Below, one piece after another: positions 51,973-64,000 of a stretch of 64,000 nucleotides of DNA. The position numbers and the translations under genes are program-made. Below the pieces are notes generated by a model. It searched no databases. It had not been told where the DNA came from and saw only the letters and a program-made list of their open reading frames with translations. This stretch comes from Dimargaris cristalligena. Lineage: Eukaryota; Kickxellomycota; Dimargaritomycetes; Dimargaritales; Dimargaritaceae. Numbering within the stretch: position 1 is the stretch's first letter; the number at the start of each line of letters is the position of its first letter. The stretch spans positions 1-64,000 of the forward strand of contig JANBQC010000025.1 of assembly GCA_027576995.1 (NCBI GenBank). The letters are read 5' to 3'.

Positions 51973-54900
51973 CCACATCCACAGAAAGAGAGAGCGAGAG
52001 AAAGAGGTAGCGACTGCAGGCGTCCAACTACAATACGCCTAGAGTGCTTCGGAAACCGTGGTCGAACCAAACGAGTCAACTGACGGAGAAGACGATGGAG
52101 TCAACGAAGAAGGACGAAGCCAGGTAAGAGGGTTCGGGTGCGCTCGGGCCGAATATAAACTAGAACCTGTCCAAGCCGACGGACGGTTAGGTTAGGGTGG
52201 GCTCGATGTATGGCACTGCCAGAAAAGAAATCCGGCAAACTAGGGGGGAATAGAAAAGAGGTGGTGACGGAGGCAGGGGGGCAGTAGGCTGAAATTAGAC
52301 TGGCCAGAAGAGCAGCAAAGGGGGGAGGTATACAGCGGAGGAGGCGGGATGTGGCACTAACGCAGCAGGGAATGTCTAAATGAGCCTAGTCACCACCTGC
52401 AGCCGCGCGGGATTGAATGGAACCAAGTGCGGGAATCCCCAGCACAATAGACGAGGACTAAACGGGGCGTCGGTTGGGGCCGGCAGACTAAGGCAATTGG
52501 GGACTAATTGGCCGCAACGAGCCAAGACTATACTAAAAGGCAGCGAACGCGTCAATAGCGTAGAAGATATACAAAATAGGGGTTAGGGTGGAATTGCGAG
52601 TGGATGGGGGCCGGTTTAAATGCCCTTTAGAGGGAGGGAGATGCACTGGGTCAGTTGCTGCAAGGCAGACGGACTGGGGAATCCTCTGCTCTGACGCCGG
52701 CTGTCTCGTCGCGTGAAGGGTTCATTTGACTTGACTATATCCGCTAGTCAGTCACTGTGCGAGGCTAACCCTCGGGGTGATGCAATCTCAGGGAGCCCGG
52801 CTTAATCCATTTAGCCTTTTGGTGGACCCGTTGGCTGATAAATTGGCCTTGTAATGGAGCTAACCCTAAAAGCTGAAAGCGTTTGGGTCCCCGATCCAGG
52901 CCGCTGCTTCATTATCGGGATGCCTCTCCCCCCTGGGCAATAGTAAGTAGTAGATTTAGTGAGGGAGATCCTGCGGCTGGCTAATGAATGAATGGACGAA
53001 GTCAACTGGTTCTCCTCTTCCACCCGTTAGCATGGTAAAAGGGGGACAGCCGCCGGTCTTTGTTGATCAGCCGGCGCCCCGCTGAAGTAACCCCATCGAC
53101 TCCACCAGAGGCCACTGCCATTAGCCGCGTTATACTTTATTTCCCTAAAATGTTTATTTGTACTGTATCCCATTGTCGACAAGCTCGGTCCAGCCTTCTC
53201 TCACGACTATGCTTCCGTACACACATCTCCCCCTGCCCGCTGCTAGTCTCTCAACATACCCCCCCCTAGTGCTCCTATCCAACCCTCCGGTACCGTAGCA
53301 TCATGTATCCGCCCAGTATGAGAGGCGGAGCTGTAAGCACTCCTCCCCTTGTCAACCTAGCCGGGGTGTACCGCCCACACCCGCCCCTCAGCAGCGGCTG
53401 TGCCATGGCGGGGGCAACGGTCGAACGGACCACAATCGCAGGCAGTAGTGTCGACTCCGCCAGCAACGGCCCTGTTCACAGCCTAACCCCTCCCCCTCTC
53501 CTCCCGGGTACCTACCATATGAAGGACGGGAGAGCGGCGAGAATCGTCTGCATAAGCGACATTGTGCGTTCCCAATTGAACCAGACGGGCAGCTGCTCTG
53601 GTTGATGCGTATTACTGCATACGAATGGCCCTCTCTGCTCCATGTCATCCCATGCAGCTTCGGCAGCCCTGTGAAATGCCAAATGAGACGAGTCCAGAAA
53701 GACGGAGGCGGTGTGGGTGGAAGGGGGGAACATAAACCACCCCCATCCATACACAAGCCGGTGTCGTTTTGGTGAGGGAAGTGAATGGTAGAGGAGGAGG
53801 GATTAGGTAGGCTACGCCGATTGTCGCGGGGTTCCACTACCGAAGGGCGTGTAAAAGGGTTCCGACGGTCCAACCCTCTATAGCCCACTGATGAGCAGCC
53901 TGTACCGCCATTACTCTGAATAATCCTCTCTCAAAGCACACTTTGGTTCGTGACGGGCCCTCGACCGCATGGGGCTCGCCAAGCTTATCTAGAGGCCTGG
54001 CGGGTAAACAAAGGGTGGCTTATGGGGCAGTGTTGCCATCATACGCCCTGATTGTGGCTGGTGGGAGGGACAATCGGCAGGATTGGCACGGTAGAGGTGA
54101 CCCGGTCACCACACCATTAAAACCATATCCGTGTCCCTACTATAATCCCCCTTCGTCCTAGTTTACGTGTTGCTGGAGAAGGGACGCGATGGCCTTGGAC
54201 CCAGCTCATTCTCCTGGTCTGCACGGAGCTGACGGAACCGTTGCACTCTAGGGGGGTTGGTATTCGCCTGGTTTCCGTTCATTTCCGATGCTTTCCTTAG
54301 AGTCGGATAGATAGTGGCTAGGGCCGTCTATAGCTACATGAAACTGCACGGAAAAGATGCCGAGGCCCCTTCCATCCCCCACAGGCACCGGCTATAGGGA
54401 ATAAGGTGAAGGGGCCGAGTCGCTGCCAGGTCAGATGTCACCTCGCACCTTAGGATCATGTAGGTTCGTCTCTGATCCCCCACTAAACCGTACCTAGCCA
54501 ACTCCCTTCCTCGTCTAATTAACTGAAGACCTCCACCACGTGAGTGTGAAACTACTCCGAAGGTGAGAACGTTGACGTGGCGCCCTCTAGCAAATGGGGT
54601 ACTCTCTCATAGATCACTCCCCCCCTTAAACGAATGCTCTCGATGCCTCCCCAACTGCCATGGCCCCCCCACCGTCACTAACCATACAGAAGCAGTAGTA
54701 GTAAACCCTAGGGCAGGGGGAATCCACCCACTTTTCATTTCGGGTGCAGTAGAGACGGCCATCATCATCATCTTCTTCTTCACAACAATAGCAAGAAGGC
54801 ATCACTAGCATTAGCCCTTGGAAACAAGTCAATGTATCCTCTTTGTATCCCTCTCCCATCTCTTTTACATTCCCATGTAGTGCTGAGTCATTAATATGAG

Positions 54901-56313
54901 TCGTTTATCCATGTAGGGGGATCTAGGTAAGCGGTGTAGTACGTGTAGTCTAAATTAATAGGGATCCGCTGGGTGCTTCGATTCAGCTGTAAATCATCCC
55001 CCACCCCTGACACGGCCAGCTACTTTCGGCCGCCAAGATGAATGTCATTGACCCCGTGTTCGAGAGACCACATAGATCCTTTTCATAACACTGACTGGTC
55101 CCCCCTCCCCACCGAAGCTCGAGTAAGCGGGACCTAATCAGTGAATATGACGAACGGCTGCAAGTAAATTGCATTCACCTTCGGAAAATCAAACCACTGA
55201 CTAGAAAGAACCCCGGTCCATTAGGATAAGCTCCGTGACAATTGTCCGCCAGGGAAGTAAACCCTAAATCAGCTGGGAGGACACACCTGAAGGGCGAGTG
55301 TGCGAGGGTAGGAGGGATCTCTCCTCCGGTCGGTAAATTTCTAGAATCAAGTAGCTGGAGGTTCACCACCATGAGCATCGGCAGGGCATCTCGGCCTATG
55401 GACTAGCCCCGTTTGGAATAACCCCAACTGGTCTAAGCTCTTGTGAGGAATACGCCTTGCTGGCCACCTCATTCGAGAAATAATTTCTGATGCACACTAC
55501 ATCACTATCACTGTACCATCCCCCCCATTCGGCCCCGCACAGATGGTCAAAAAGTCACTCGTTATTTGCTCCTGCCACGCTAGTGTGTAGGGCGAGTCCA
55601 CTCAGCTGTGCATTGGAAAAGTATAGTTTGGGGGAGATATTGAAATGCAAATGCCGAGTGTTCCGAAGGATTCGCGGGAAGAGAGAAGGGAGAGAGAGGG
55701 ATAAAGTTCTTCAGCAAGACGCGAACCCTGGGTGGCTAATACCAAGCGATGCCGCCTGGTTTCCCACCCCACTCAAAAGGGGGGCCAGTCGCGATCGCTG
55801 CGAGACTTTAGTCGAGTGGATCATTTCATGGCACGATTTGGTCAAGCATAGTTAGTAGTGGGTTGGGGTGGGTGAGGGAGCTCCTGGCTACACTACGCCC
55901 ATCTGGCCCTTTGGGACGGCAATACCAATTGAGGTATCTTGGACCACTGCCCAAGTTCCCACCCGTCGAGTCATTTGGAGGTTCTCTTTAGCCAATTTTG
56001 AAAATTTGACAAGCCCACAGTCCTAAATATAGTAACTAGTACAGTATTCGCCTAACCCAGGTGGGCCTAGGATCGCCCAGGCGGGAGGGGAACCGCGAAT
56101 GGGAGTATCAGAGGACTCGCAGCCCCGTAAATCCAGGCATCACCCAAAATAGATATTCCACATTGGGATAGGTAAAATTCATTGGTGATTGACACATAGA
56201 CATGGACTGAGACCCCCAAAGGGAAGAGAATAAAGAACAACGAGCGCGGTGACCTAAAACACGGCCCCGAAGCTATACCGCCATGACATGAAACCACAGG
56301 TGGTTGGAGTTAG

Positions 56314-58092
56314 TTAGCCCGGGTTACGGTACACGACATATGCATAGGTAGCCGCAATGAGGGCCAGCGTCGAAGTAGCCCATAGCCCAATTGCCATTGC
56401 GGACGTGGATGGGGGGAGTGGTCGTTGTGAACGAGTACGGCGCGGGTTTTTACGGGTGCGGCGGGGGGTTGAAGGTAGGTCAGAGATGGAGGGGTTAGTT
56501 CCAGTCGAGGTACTGATGATTAAGTAGCTGTCCAGTGAACGACGGCATAGCAGAGACATCCACCATGGGAGATGGCAGGGGTGAAGGTGGTGTCGGTCCG
56601 TTATTCCCCACGCCATTCGTGCCAGTAGCCCCGTCCCAACGCCAAAGAATCCGCCCCACGAATAAACGATAAACCAAAACAGATACAATGTAGCGGTGGT
56701 CAATAGAGAGGCCTTCATTGGCGAAATGGGGTGGGTCGGAGGGTGGCCGGGGGCAGTGGTATCTAGCGTCTAGAGTCAAGGAGCACATACGATTCTCGGA
56801 GGTATAAAATAAACATGTGAACTTACCCAAAGGTGGATTTGATACTCTGCCAATAGAACTGGTGCCAGTTGCTCTTGGTCTGGTCTTCGTCACCCACCGG
56901 CACCCCCGTCTGGCGGAGGTGCAAGCGTACTCCACTCTCAGTCTGGTCCAGATCGATGCTCACTTGGGAGTAGTAGCCCTGGGGCCAGCTGGACAAGCGC
57001 CACTTTTGCTTAATACTGCGGCTGGGTTCCAGCTGCTCGTTTTCACCCGTCACATTGCCCCCGAAAAAGGAGAAGCGGCCACCGACACGAGCCTCGAACT
57101 GGGGCGCCGATCGGGTCCACGCGGCGATGCGGGCCGGGTCCGTCAGGGTAGTGTACAGCTCGGCCGCACTGGTTACGAACTCGACGGTTTCGTCCACGGT
57201 CACCGTATTGGTCACCGCAACTGGGGCGGCGCCGCCCGATGAGCCGGCGGATGGGGCCTTGACCGAGGTGGGCTCGTGGGCCGGCTTGGCCACGCGCGGC
57301 ATGGCCGGGGGGGTAGGAGTGCCCAGCTGATCGGGGTCAATATACACGTCCTTTCGGTGGGATTCAATCAGGTCACCACGGAAGGCAGCTAGGCGCTCAC
57401 GCAGAACCTGGGTTAGTTGTTTGCGCACCACTTCTTTGATTTCCCGCTTCTCTCGAGTTTCAGCGGTAATGGTGATATCGAACACATAGTCGCTAGTGTC
57501 GGCATCATGGGTCACCTCAGGGATGTGGATGGAACCGGCAGCCTCGGTACCATCCGGGCCCGTGCCTGGTGGTGCGGAAGTGTGAAGGAACAATTAGGGC
57601 ATGTGGTGCGGCAAAGGGGTTTTAGTCGGGGCAGATAAAAGGGTTATAGGGCAAGGAACGCCCACAACTCAATCGCTTATAGCAAATCAAAATACTCCAA
57701 AAAAAAACGGGACTGGGTTTACCAACGTACCTGACCAATTCAACTTGATTTCCAAGTCGAAGATGGTAATGACCTTGCCCTTGCGCTGGTTCAGATCGCA
57801 GTCGCCGGTAACGCTGGTCACATCCTCCGTCGTGACGTGATAGCCATTATAGTCTACAGCAACATTGGCTAGCCTGTCCTTGAAGTAGCTCTTGGCCCAG
57901 TTGATGCAGTTTTTGTCGGTCCAATGCCTAGCCGTATGGGGAATGAGGCCGGCCAGTATAAGTGGGTGGTGTGAGTGACGGGTTAATCCTGAAGCAATAG
58001 CAGCGACTCGCCGCTGACCTGGGTCGAATTCCGTCTGCGAGTAACTTCGGAGCTTAGGCTTACCAATTGTTGACGTTCTTCCAGTTCGACAT
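56314..58092 (-). CDS. Hsp90 co-chaperone AHA1 (AHSA1), C-terminus uncertain
   Basis: Stimulates Hsp90 ATPase. Exons 58064-58092, 57731-57927 and 56827-57565 are firm (phases 2 and 1). They encode MSNWKNVNNWHWTDKNCINW, the Aha1 N-terminal domain (KLNWSGT, IHIPEVTHD), a Pro/Ala linker with TVDETVEFVTSAAELY, and the AHSA1 domain ending HQFYWQSIKSTFG. That exon ends at a strong GTAAGT donor in phase 2, so at least one more exon exists. Option A, 56314-56512, gives 387 aa with a basic linker and a C-terminal TM helix (AIGLWATSTLALIAATYAYVVY) plus RNPG. Option B, 56495-56762, gives FGY followed by about 88 residues. Option C stops after FGR. I prefer A for its composition, but animal proteins end shortly after FGYG. 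Confidence 0.85.
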
Positions 58093-58794
58093 GATAGATA
58101 CGTAATGCAATGGGTAGGGTTGGGGGATAAATAAGGCACCAAAGGGGTAAGATTCAGAGAGTAGGTAAAATGGATGAATATTGCGAAAGACACGCCTAAA
58201 TGCATTTAATGTGGTATGGGTCAATGGGGACGGGGGGCTGAAACAATCCCCCTTTCTACAAGCTGGCTTATATTTTGGCTGTGGCGGGCCACCCATCCAC
58301 CTACCTCCCACCTTTATCAAGCCCCCCCCCCCCACACTAGCCATCGTATTTTCCAGAAACATGGGCGCAGAGCCCCTTCCCCACTGGTCAAAATTACTTC
58401 CGCCCTGCCCTTTTTTGGTATACACGAGCCCATTGGTGGCAAGAGAGGAGAAGGGGTGGGTAGCCAAATAAGAAGAATAATAAAAAAACACTGTGGGACT
58501 ATGATGTACCTACTGTTTCGTTGCTAGCGGGATCCAAATTCCATTGCTTCTAGCTTTGTTCCAGCAACTGAGCCGATTAATGATCCATTATACCGTTTTA
58601 CCTCAAAGGACCTTTATTTGTTAGTGGTTCCGGCGAATGGTAATAATAATAAAAAGACACGAATACAGGGTGCGGCTAGATAATGGTCTGGGGAAACATA
58701 TTGGCGTAGAAGGAGGTGGGCAGCCAAGCAGTACATTGTCTAATGTGAGAGTAACCTAGTAGATCGCATTGCTATCGGGTTAGGCGAGCGGATA

Positions 58795-61700
58795 TCAATC
58801 CATTTCTCGACAATGGCACAGGCAGTCGGCGACGGGGCATACGTTATGGGTCATAAACCACTCGGTAAGGTGCTTCTGGTGGCCTCCGTGACGACAGGTC
58901 TGGCACCACATGAACCACCAGTCAAAGGGGTTGCTTATAACCGGACGGTTATCTGTGGTATTAAAAAGGGAGTAGGGACAGTATAGTCGTTTATGTAGTG
59001 GGTGAGCGAAGCTGGGGTGATTCAAGGGCGGTTACAGCGGGGTCCATCGTAGGATTAACGTAGAAGTAGTAAAATTCCTTAGTGGTTTCAGTGGCTAGGT
59101 CGGACCCTAACACAACTTACCATTCCGTGCAAGATAGGAGCTGGCCATACAAATATTGGCCGGGGTACCCAGCGATAACAGGCAGATTGGGCACGATGGT
59201 AGGGCCGCCTTACAGTTGGGACATTGCATCGACTGGGGGCCATCAGAGTCCATAAAATAGTAAGGGTATTAGATTCAAAAATATAGATAGATAGATATTT
59301 AGCCATGGTGGCCATGGTTGGAGTCGCAAAGCCGTATTGGAAACCCCAGTGATAGTGTTATTACACAAGACCCGACAAAGTATTTTAATATAAATTGACC
59401 AATAATTGGATCGGGTGACATACCGTATCGCTCACGCTGTTGTCGAAGCGGTTGGAATTTATATGCTGGAACCGGCGGTTACCATCCCGGTCAAGGTTGG
59501 TTGACGGAACCCCCGCCCCACCAACCAGGTTAAGGCTTTGCATCAGGCTACTCATGCAAAAAGTGCAGCGCACAAGAATGGGGGGTTGGGAGGTGACGGT
59601 GACCGGGATCTGGTACCGGCGCATCCATTTACCCCGCTCAATATCGAATACCGCCCGTGTTTCGAACATTTGCCATTGGTCCAGTAAATCCCGGTAGCAC
59701 TCTATGCACCGTTTCTTGACCGAGTTGGGGGTTGCTTGGATAGGTGAAAAGCTCATAATCAGGGCCGCCGTTTGGGTATCCGCCGTTCGATTCGCATAAT
59801 TGTCAATCAGTTCCATATTCCGGTCGGCCAGGCCCGTTAAAATCAGTCCTTCCAGGTTCCCATTTTTGACGGCCGTAGCCGTGTTATCATTGACATAGGC
59901 CAGCAGCTTGTTATCGTCGAGGAAGCGCAACGCAATGGACAGGCGCTCCTTCATCGAAAGGCCCTGCTCATTGAGCACATCCGACCAGTCCTCGCTGTAG
60001 TAGTACTTGAAAATGGCACGCAGGTATGAGTTGTCCGTACTTTTCATAAACCGGCGGTTCATTTGCTTCCATTCGTCCATGTAGGTTTGGTTGGATCGAT
60101 CCACCACCCGCGAGGCGTGGGCCGAAAGGGCCATGGCAATTACTTCCAGGTTTGGGTCTAACGCATCGGAGCAAGGTATGGTTAAAGGTATAAATGAGAA
60201 ATTAGTACAGAGGGTTCCCACCCGGGTAGGGTAGCCTGGGTTTGGGTGGCATATAAAGGAGTGCACTGGCCTTTGAGGCGGTTCAACTTACTTCCACTCT
60301 TGCTTAACGCCACTACACACCGCTCGCGGCAGTTGTGGAACAAGGCCCAAGCGGCAGCTTTCTCGAATTCGCCGGCCTTTTCCATCCTGTGAGAATCAGT
60401 TTAATGTACCCATGAGCGGGCAGATGGCAAAATCATCTAGTTAGTCCCGCTACTGAGTAATACACTGCGTGGGGCAATTTAAAAAGATTGCACATATAGA
60501 CATACACGCGCGCGCGCGTACATTCCCCTTAGTCTTAAATTGAAAAACGCGAGAGGGAATCTAGAACTGGACTTACGTGAGTAGCGTTTCCTCAAGTCGA
60601 CTCTGACTGAAATGACACCCCGATATCCGAAGGGCTAATTTACGCGGAATATCGAGTTCGCTTCCGGGGTAGATTGGGTCTTCACCCCCACCGCCTCCGC
60701 CCAAATTAACCCGGCCCATGGCTCCCGTCCCGAGCCCCAACCCGGAAGCCCCACTGAAATGGTTCATTCCCGATGGGAGATGGGAGTAGTACGAAGGGTG
60801 ACTCATACCAGGGCCACCGCCCGTCATGTCGTAGTCCGCGTGCTGCAACTGTTGCTGTTGCTGTTTATTTTTTAGAGCCATGACATCCCGCTTATTTAGC
60901 TCCCGAAGAACCTTCTGGATGCCCATAAACCCGAGTCGGATATTGCCTGCAATAAAGTCGCTATCTTCAGCAAGGTTGACGGCATCCTGGATCCACGACC
61001 ACGCTTCCCGGAGAGGCCGGTCATGGGCGATGAGTTTGAGGTTGGTGGCCGGATCCATAGCGTAGCCTTGCTCAGCCCGTCGTTTCATAACCATTGAAAC
61101 ATCCGCTTCTAAGATGGAAATTAAGCGATTGTCCCGCGTGGTGAGAGGGCGGTTCCACATGTCCCAGCGTTGGCCAAGGGTCATACCGGAAGCAGCGGCT
61201 TTTTTGGAAGCGGGGTGAGGGTCTCCGGCCAGGGCCCCTTTCTTGAGCGAGGCTCGGCGGAGATACAAACTGGCCGGTAGCTCGTCGGCCCGCGGCTCCG
61301 GGGGCGCAGTGGGAACCAGTGGCTGGAACGTGGATCCGTCCGCCGTGGGCGTGGAGGGACCCAAGTGAAGGGATTCAATGCCTCGTTTGACCGCAGCGGG
61401 GAGACCCGGTAGCCCTTCGGCCGGCGGGGGGGCTTGCAGGTCAAAGATTTTGGAAAATTGCTCGTCCGCCACGGCCAGGCTGCCGTGGGGATCCCAGGCC
61501 ACCCGAGGCAGCTCCTCGATTTTACGGGACTCCAGATGGCCACTGGAGTTCACTGTAAGGATCCGGTAGCGGTGGGCGAACGGTGTCAGGTGGGGGATCC
61601 AGGTGAAGGTGGCGAGTGGCGCGGGGGGATCGGTGCGAATATGCCGCGTTCGCCATAGGAAGGTGTCGACGGATGGGCCAGCCGACGAGGCCGGGTTCTC

Positions 61701-63210
61701 CAGTGTCCCATCAAGCGGGAGGGCCATCTCTGGGTTGGACCCATTGGGGTATGCGGGCAGTGCCTGATTTTGGGAGAAGTCGTTGGAAAGCGGGGCCAAC
61801 GTCCGCTGTTCAGTCACGGTTTGTAGGCAGTTGAGCCGGATAGAATCATTGTCGGTGCCTAAGCTGGCCAGGACTCCCCGGCGGTGTGGGGAGAAGGCGA
61901 TTTTACGCATGGTAGACTTGCCCTCGGACAGAAGGGGGATCTGGAGCACCCCCCGGAGGCCGTATCGGATATCCCAGATTTGGATATCCCCCTGCGACGA
62001 GTGTGATGCAAATCGGTACGGGTCAAACGGGTCGGCAGTCAGGCCAAACACGGCGGAGGTTTCGAAGCGAGTAACATGTCGGGTTTGGCGGATGTCGTAG
62101 AGGTGTAGAATACGCTGCGAGGCGGCCAAACCGCCCACCAGCAGCTGGGACTGGGATGACGCCAACCAGGCAACCGACGAAACCGACTCTTGGAACGAAT
62201 AAACACCGACAGGTCGGTCGGAGCCTGGGTTGCGCGGGTTCGATGACGTGTAAAATACTTGGCGCGTGGCAATGCGAGAGGCTGTCGGATTGGTCCACGC
62301 ACTTGAGGGAGTCGCCAACGGGGACTGTCGGAAGGGGGTCCGGGGGAGAGCGGTCGAATTGGGGGTGGATTTACGGGCCTCCAGCGGGTCCGAAAACTCA
62401 ACCAGAGGCCGGTCCAGGGAAGAATGGCTCGTATCGCGTAAAGCTTTCGAGGGATCGATTGGGGAGCTGGCCGCCTTGAGTCGCTCCGTGTCCCAGACCA
62501 AGAGGCCGTGCTCGTTGCGATGCCGTTCCAGCCCCACTGCGAGGAGCTTATGGTTATGGGGGCTGTAGGATAGCACTTGGCAGTTCCGGCCGTGGGTAAT
62601 GGATATTTGGGGAACACCCCCCACCGATGCTAGGGGAGTGGTTGCCGGCCGGAAAAGGGAACCGTTTGTGTCAAGGTCGAGGTCGGAAGATGCGGGCGGA
62701 GGGTATTCGACGGGCCGGGCGGAGGAGGATAATGACCCTGACAAGGGGGTTTGTAGCGATGACTGGGTGCTTCCGGTTTGGCCAAACTCGGACATGCGTA
62801 GCAATAGTACTTGGCCCATCCCGACGCCGATGGCCACCAGGTCCTGAACCTGAGGGTCGTGCGACCACGATATACAATCGATTTTATGAGGGTCATGGTA
62901 CACGGAAACCACCGCTTGGCTCGGCTGGGGCTGTGCCTCCTGGGGAATGGATAAAGGCGAAGGGAATGAAGAGGTAACAAGGGGAGGAGGGCTTGGGTTA
63001 ATGGAGGTCCTATAGTACGTTCGTCTGTTTTTATTGTTGGTTGCGGGGCAATGTATAGCCTTGCTGGGGTTCCTCTTACTCGGCTCTACTTTACTCTACC
63101 TTTGGGGGCTGCCAGCGATACAAGCGCAACGAATGCTCTTGAACGAGCAAAAACTCGTGGCTCTGTTGGTGGGGGGACCACAGCAAGAAGGGGGAGTTGG
63201 GCATGGTCAT
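58795..63210 (-). CDS. SEA/GATOR2 complex subunit SEA4 (MIOS)
   Basis: Component of the complex that relays amino-acid status to TORC1 at the vacuole. Six exons: 63100-63210, 60577-62939, 60292-60386, 59424-60157, 59121-59232 and 58795-58952, total 3573 nt, 1190 aa, all GT-AG with closing phases. Exon 1 (MTMPNSPFLLWSPHQQSHEF) aligns with the start of human MIOS (ILWAPHHVDRF). A WD40 propeller follows, then the alpha-solenoid (EKAGEFEKAAAWALFHNCRE, NLEGLILTGL) and a C-terminal zinc module: CTFC, CPNC, CPIC, WCQTCRHGGH and CPVADCLCHC. A disordered insert with a short poly-Gln and Gly-rich runs separates propeller and solenoid, making it longer than human MIOS (875 aa). The zinc ligands look complete. 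Confidence 0.93.
60508..60520. repeat. (CG)n run within a SEA4 intron
   Basis: Short alternating CG tract in the intron between 60386 and 60577. Confidence 0.6.
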
Positions 63211-63457
63211 AAGCAAGCGACTGAACAAGGCGAGTAATTCGAAGAAGGGGCAGGAAAGGACCCGTCGGTGCTAGTTGGGTGAAACTAGGCCGGTGGAGGG
63301 GCTTATACTGGCATATACTCTCTGTATGCGTATGTTTACTGGGCCAGTAGGAGTTGTAGAGGAGAGTCCGTTTTCTCCCCACGCTTCCTTTTGCGAGGGC
63401 CTACAACGGCCCGTGGATTACTAGAGTTAGGCGAGTTGGGGTGTGCATGGACAATAG

Positions 63458-63467
63458 CCCTAACCCT
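63458..63467 (+). promoter_or_regulatory. telobox-like CCCTAACCCT in the SEA4/uS14m divergent promoter
   Basis: Lies about 170 bp before the uS14m ATG and 250 bp before the SEA4 ATG. TTAGGG-binding factors (Tbf1 in Candida) regulate ribosomal protein genes, so the place is suggestive; function is inferred. Confidence 0.45.
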
Positions 63468-63633
63468 ATCTAAGCCCCACCCTACTTTGAAGTCCCCTTT
63501 TGCTAATTCCTCTGCATTTCCAATTCGGCGTTGCATTCGCATTGCTAGACCTTGCTTCCGCCTACGGTGTATCCGCCACTTTCTCCGTTTCTCCCCCCAA
63601 CCAGAGCCCTCTCGTCAGCAACTATTGCCTACT

Positions 63634-63933
63634 ATGCGCTCCAGAATCCTTCGTGACCAGCGCCAACGCCAGGCCTTTGCGTCCCACGAGGTGATCCGTC
63701 AGGTGTACCGCTTTATTACCCACAATGAGACCGTCATGCCCCGTATCCGGTACCAGGCCCAGCTTGCACTTGATCAGTATCCCCAGAATTCCTCTTCCTC
63801 CCACATTAGCAATCGCTGTATCGAAACGGGCCGCGGTCGGGGTGTCCTCCAGGACTTCCGACTCTGCCGGACCCAGTTCCGTATTAAGGCACTGCGAGGC
63901 GAGATTCCAGGCGTGACCAAACACTCTTGGTAA
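63634..63933 (+). CDS. mitochondrial small-subunit ribosomal protein uS14m (MRP2-type)
   Basis: Intronless, 99 aa. The S14 core is intact: [13 protein letters not shown], then [20 protein letters not shown], and the end IPGVTKHSW, matching bacterial and mitochondrial S14 of the zinc-free type. It binds 16S-like rRNA in the 3' head of the mitochondrial small subunit. The ATG at 63634 gives a basic N-terminus [12 protein letters not shown] as in yeast Mrp2; longer open frames upstream are in other frames or lack homology. It is divergent from SEA4. Confidence 0.93.
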   Translation: MRSRILRDQRQRQAFASHEVIRQVYRFITHNETVMPRIRYQAQLALDQYPQNSSSSHISNRCIETGRGRGVLQDFRLCRTQFRIKALRGEIPGVTKHSW

Positions 63934-64000
63934 CCCATTTCCCGCATGTTGGTGACCCTTAGGGTAACTACTGGTCATTTAGTATTAAACAAATCCATCA

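Larger units (their letters stand above)
49950..56310. other. 6 kb region without a convincing gene
   Basis: It lies upstream of the C2H2 factor. Contents: several TTAGGG-like motifs (50236, 52185, 52861, 54702), CAGA and CA microsatellites (51611, 51957), and GA-rich stretches. Many open frames are present but none shows a known motif, consistent splicing and codon bias together. The best candidates are a frame at 51330-51460 minus (MAHGKRGLPPEQPPG) and one at 53303-53605 plus. It may hold long 5' leaders, a non-coding RNA or a fast-evolving gene. Confidence 0.4.

Noticed and set aside
53303..53888. Overlapping 100 and 166 aa frames on opposite strands
   Set aside because: Pro/Ser-rich composition only, no domain, no splice or promoter support; kept as a weak possibility inside the gene-poor region.
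56495..56718. A separate two-TM gene starting at 56718 downstream of AHA1
   Set aside because: The frame is better explained as the AHA1 last exon, since the AHA1 donor needs an acceptor here; not fully excluded.

Overview
The window is nuclear DNA of an intron-rich fungus. Most genes are broken by 50-300 bp GT-AG introns, histones H3 and H4 are fungal-type, and there are CRH-type cell-wall transglycosylase and BIM1-like GPI-protein genes. The gene set includes gamma-SNAP, JMJD7 and SCOC-like proteins, which yeasts lack, alongside typical fungal ones. This suggests a zygomycete-grade, early-diverging lineage (Kickxellomycotina or Zoopagomycotina would fit). That placement is inference. TTAGGG-type motifs are scattered through the promoters.

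Layout. 0-10 kb: a partial GH16/CRH gene, a 2.9 kb gene-free stretch, a JMJD7 lysyl hydroxylase (4 exons), a divergent mitochondrial NADH-cytochrome b5 reductase, and a 9-exon mitochondrial carrier. 10-21 kb: a 10-exon signal-peptide / PA-like / seven-TM protein, an IVY1-like BAR protein and a PA-TM-RING ubiquitin ligase. 22-25 kb: a divergent H4/H3 pair. 25-40 kb: gamma-SNAP, CWC24/RNF113, COA3, an NRAMP metal transporter, a RanBPM/GID1 scaffold, a small zinc-knuckle protein and CK2 alpha. 42-47 kb: a BIM1-like GPI protein, possible COX7A-like and SCOC-like small genes, then a second H3/H4 pair in mirror orientation. 47-50 kb: an unassigned spliced gene and a C2H2 transcription factor. 50-56 kb: about 6 kb without a convincing gene. 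56-64 kb: the Hsp90 activator AHA1, the SEA/GATOR2 subunit SEA4/MIOS and, divergently, mitochondrial ribosomal protein uS14m.

These are mostly single-copy housekeeping genes with no biosynthetic cluster, transposon, tRNA or CRISPR array. The most notable features are: two mirror-image histone pairs with almost identical coding sequence but diverged spacers; a perfect (CCCTAA)n tract in one H4 leader with related motifs in other promoters; a possible tail-anchored AHA1; a BIM1-like protein lacking the N-terminal histidine; and a PA-domain seven-TM protein. Exon joins were worked out by hand from splice consensus, reading phase and family similarity. All reconstructed totals are multiples of three except where noted.
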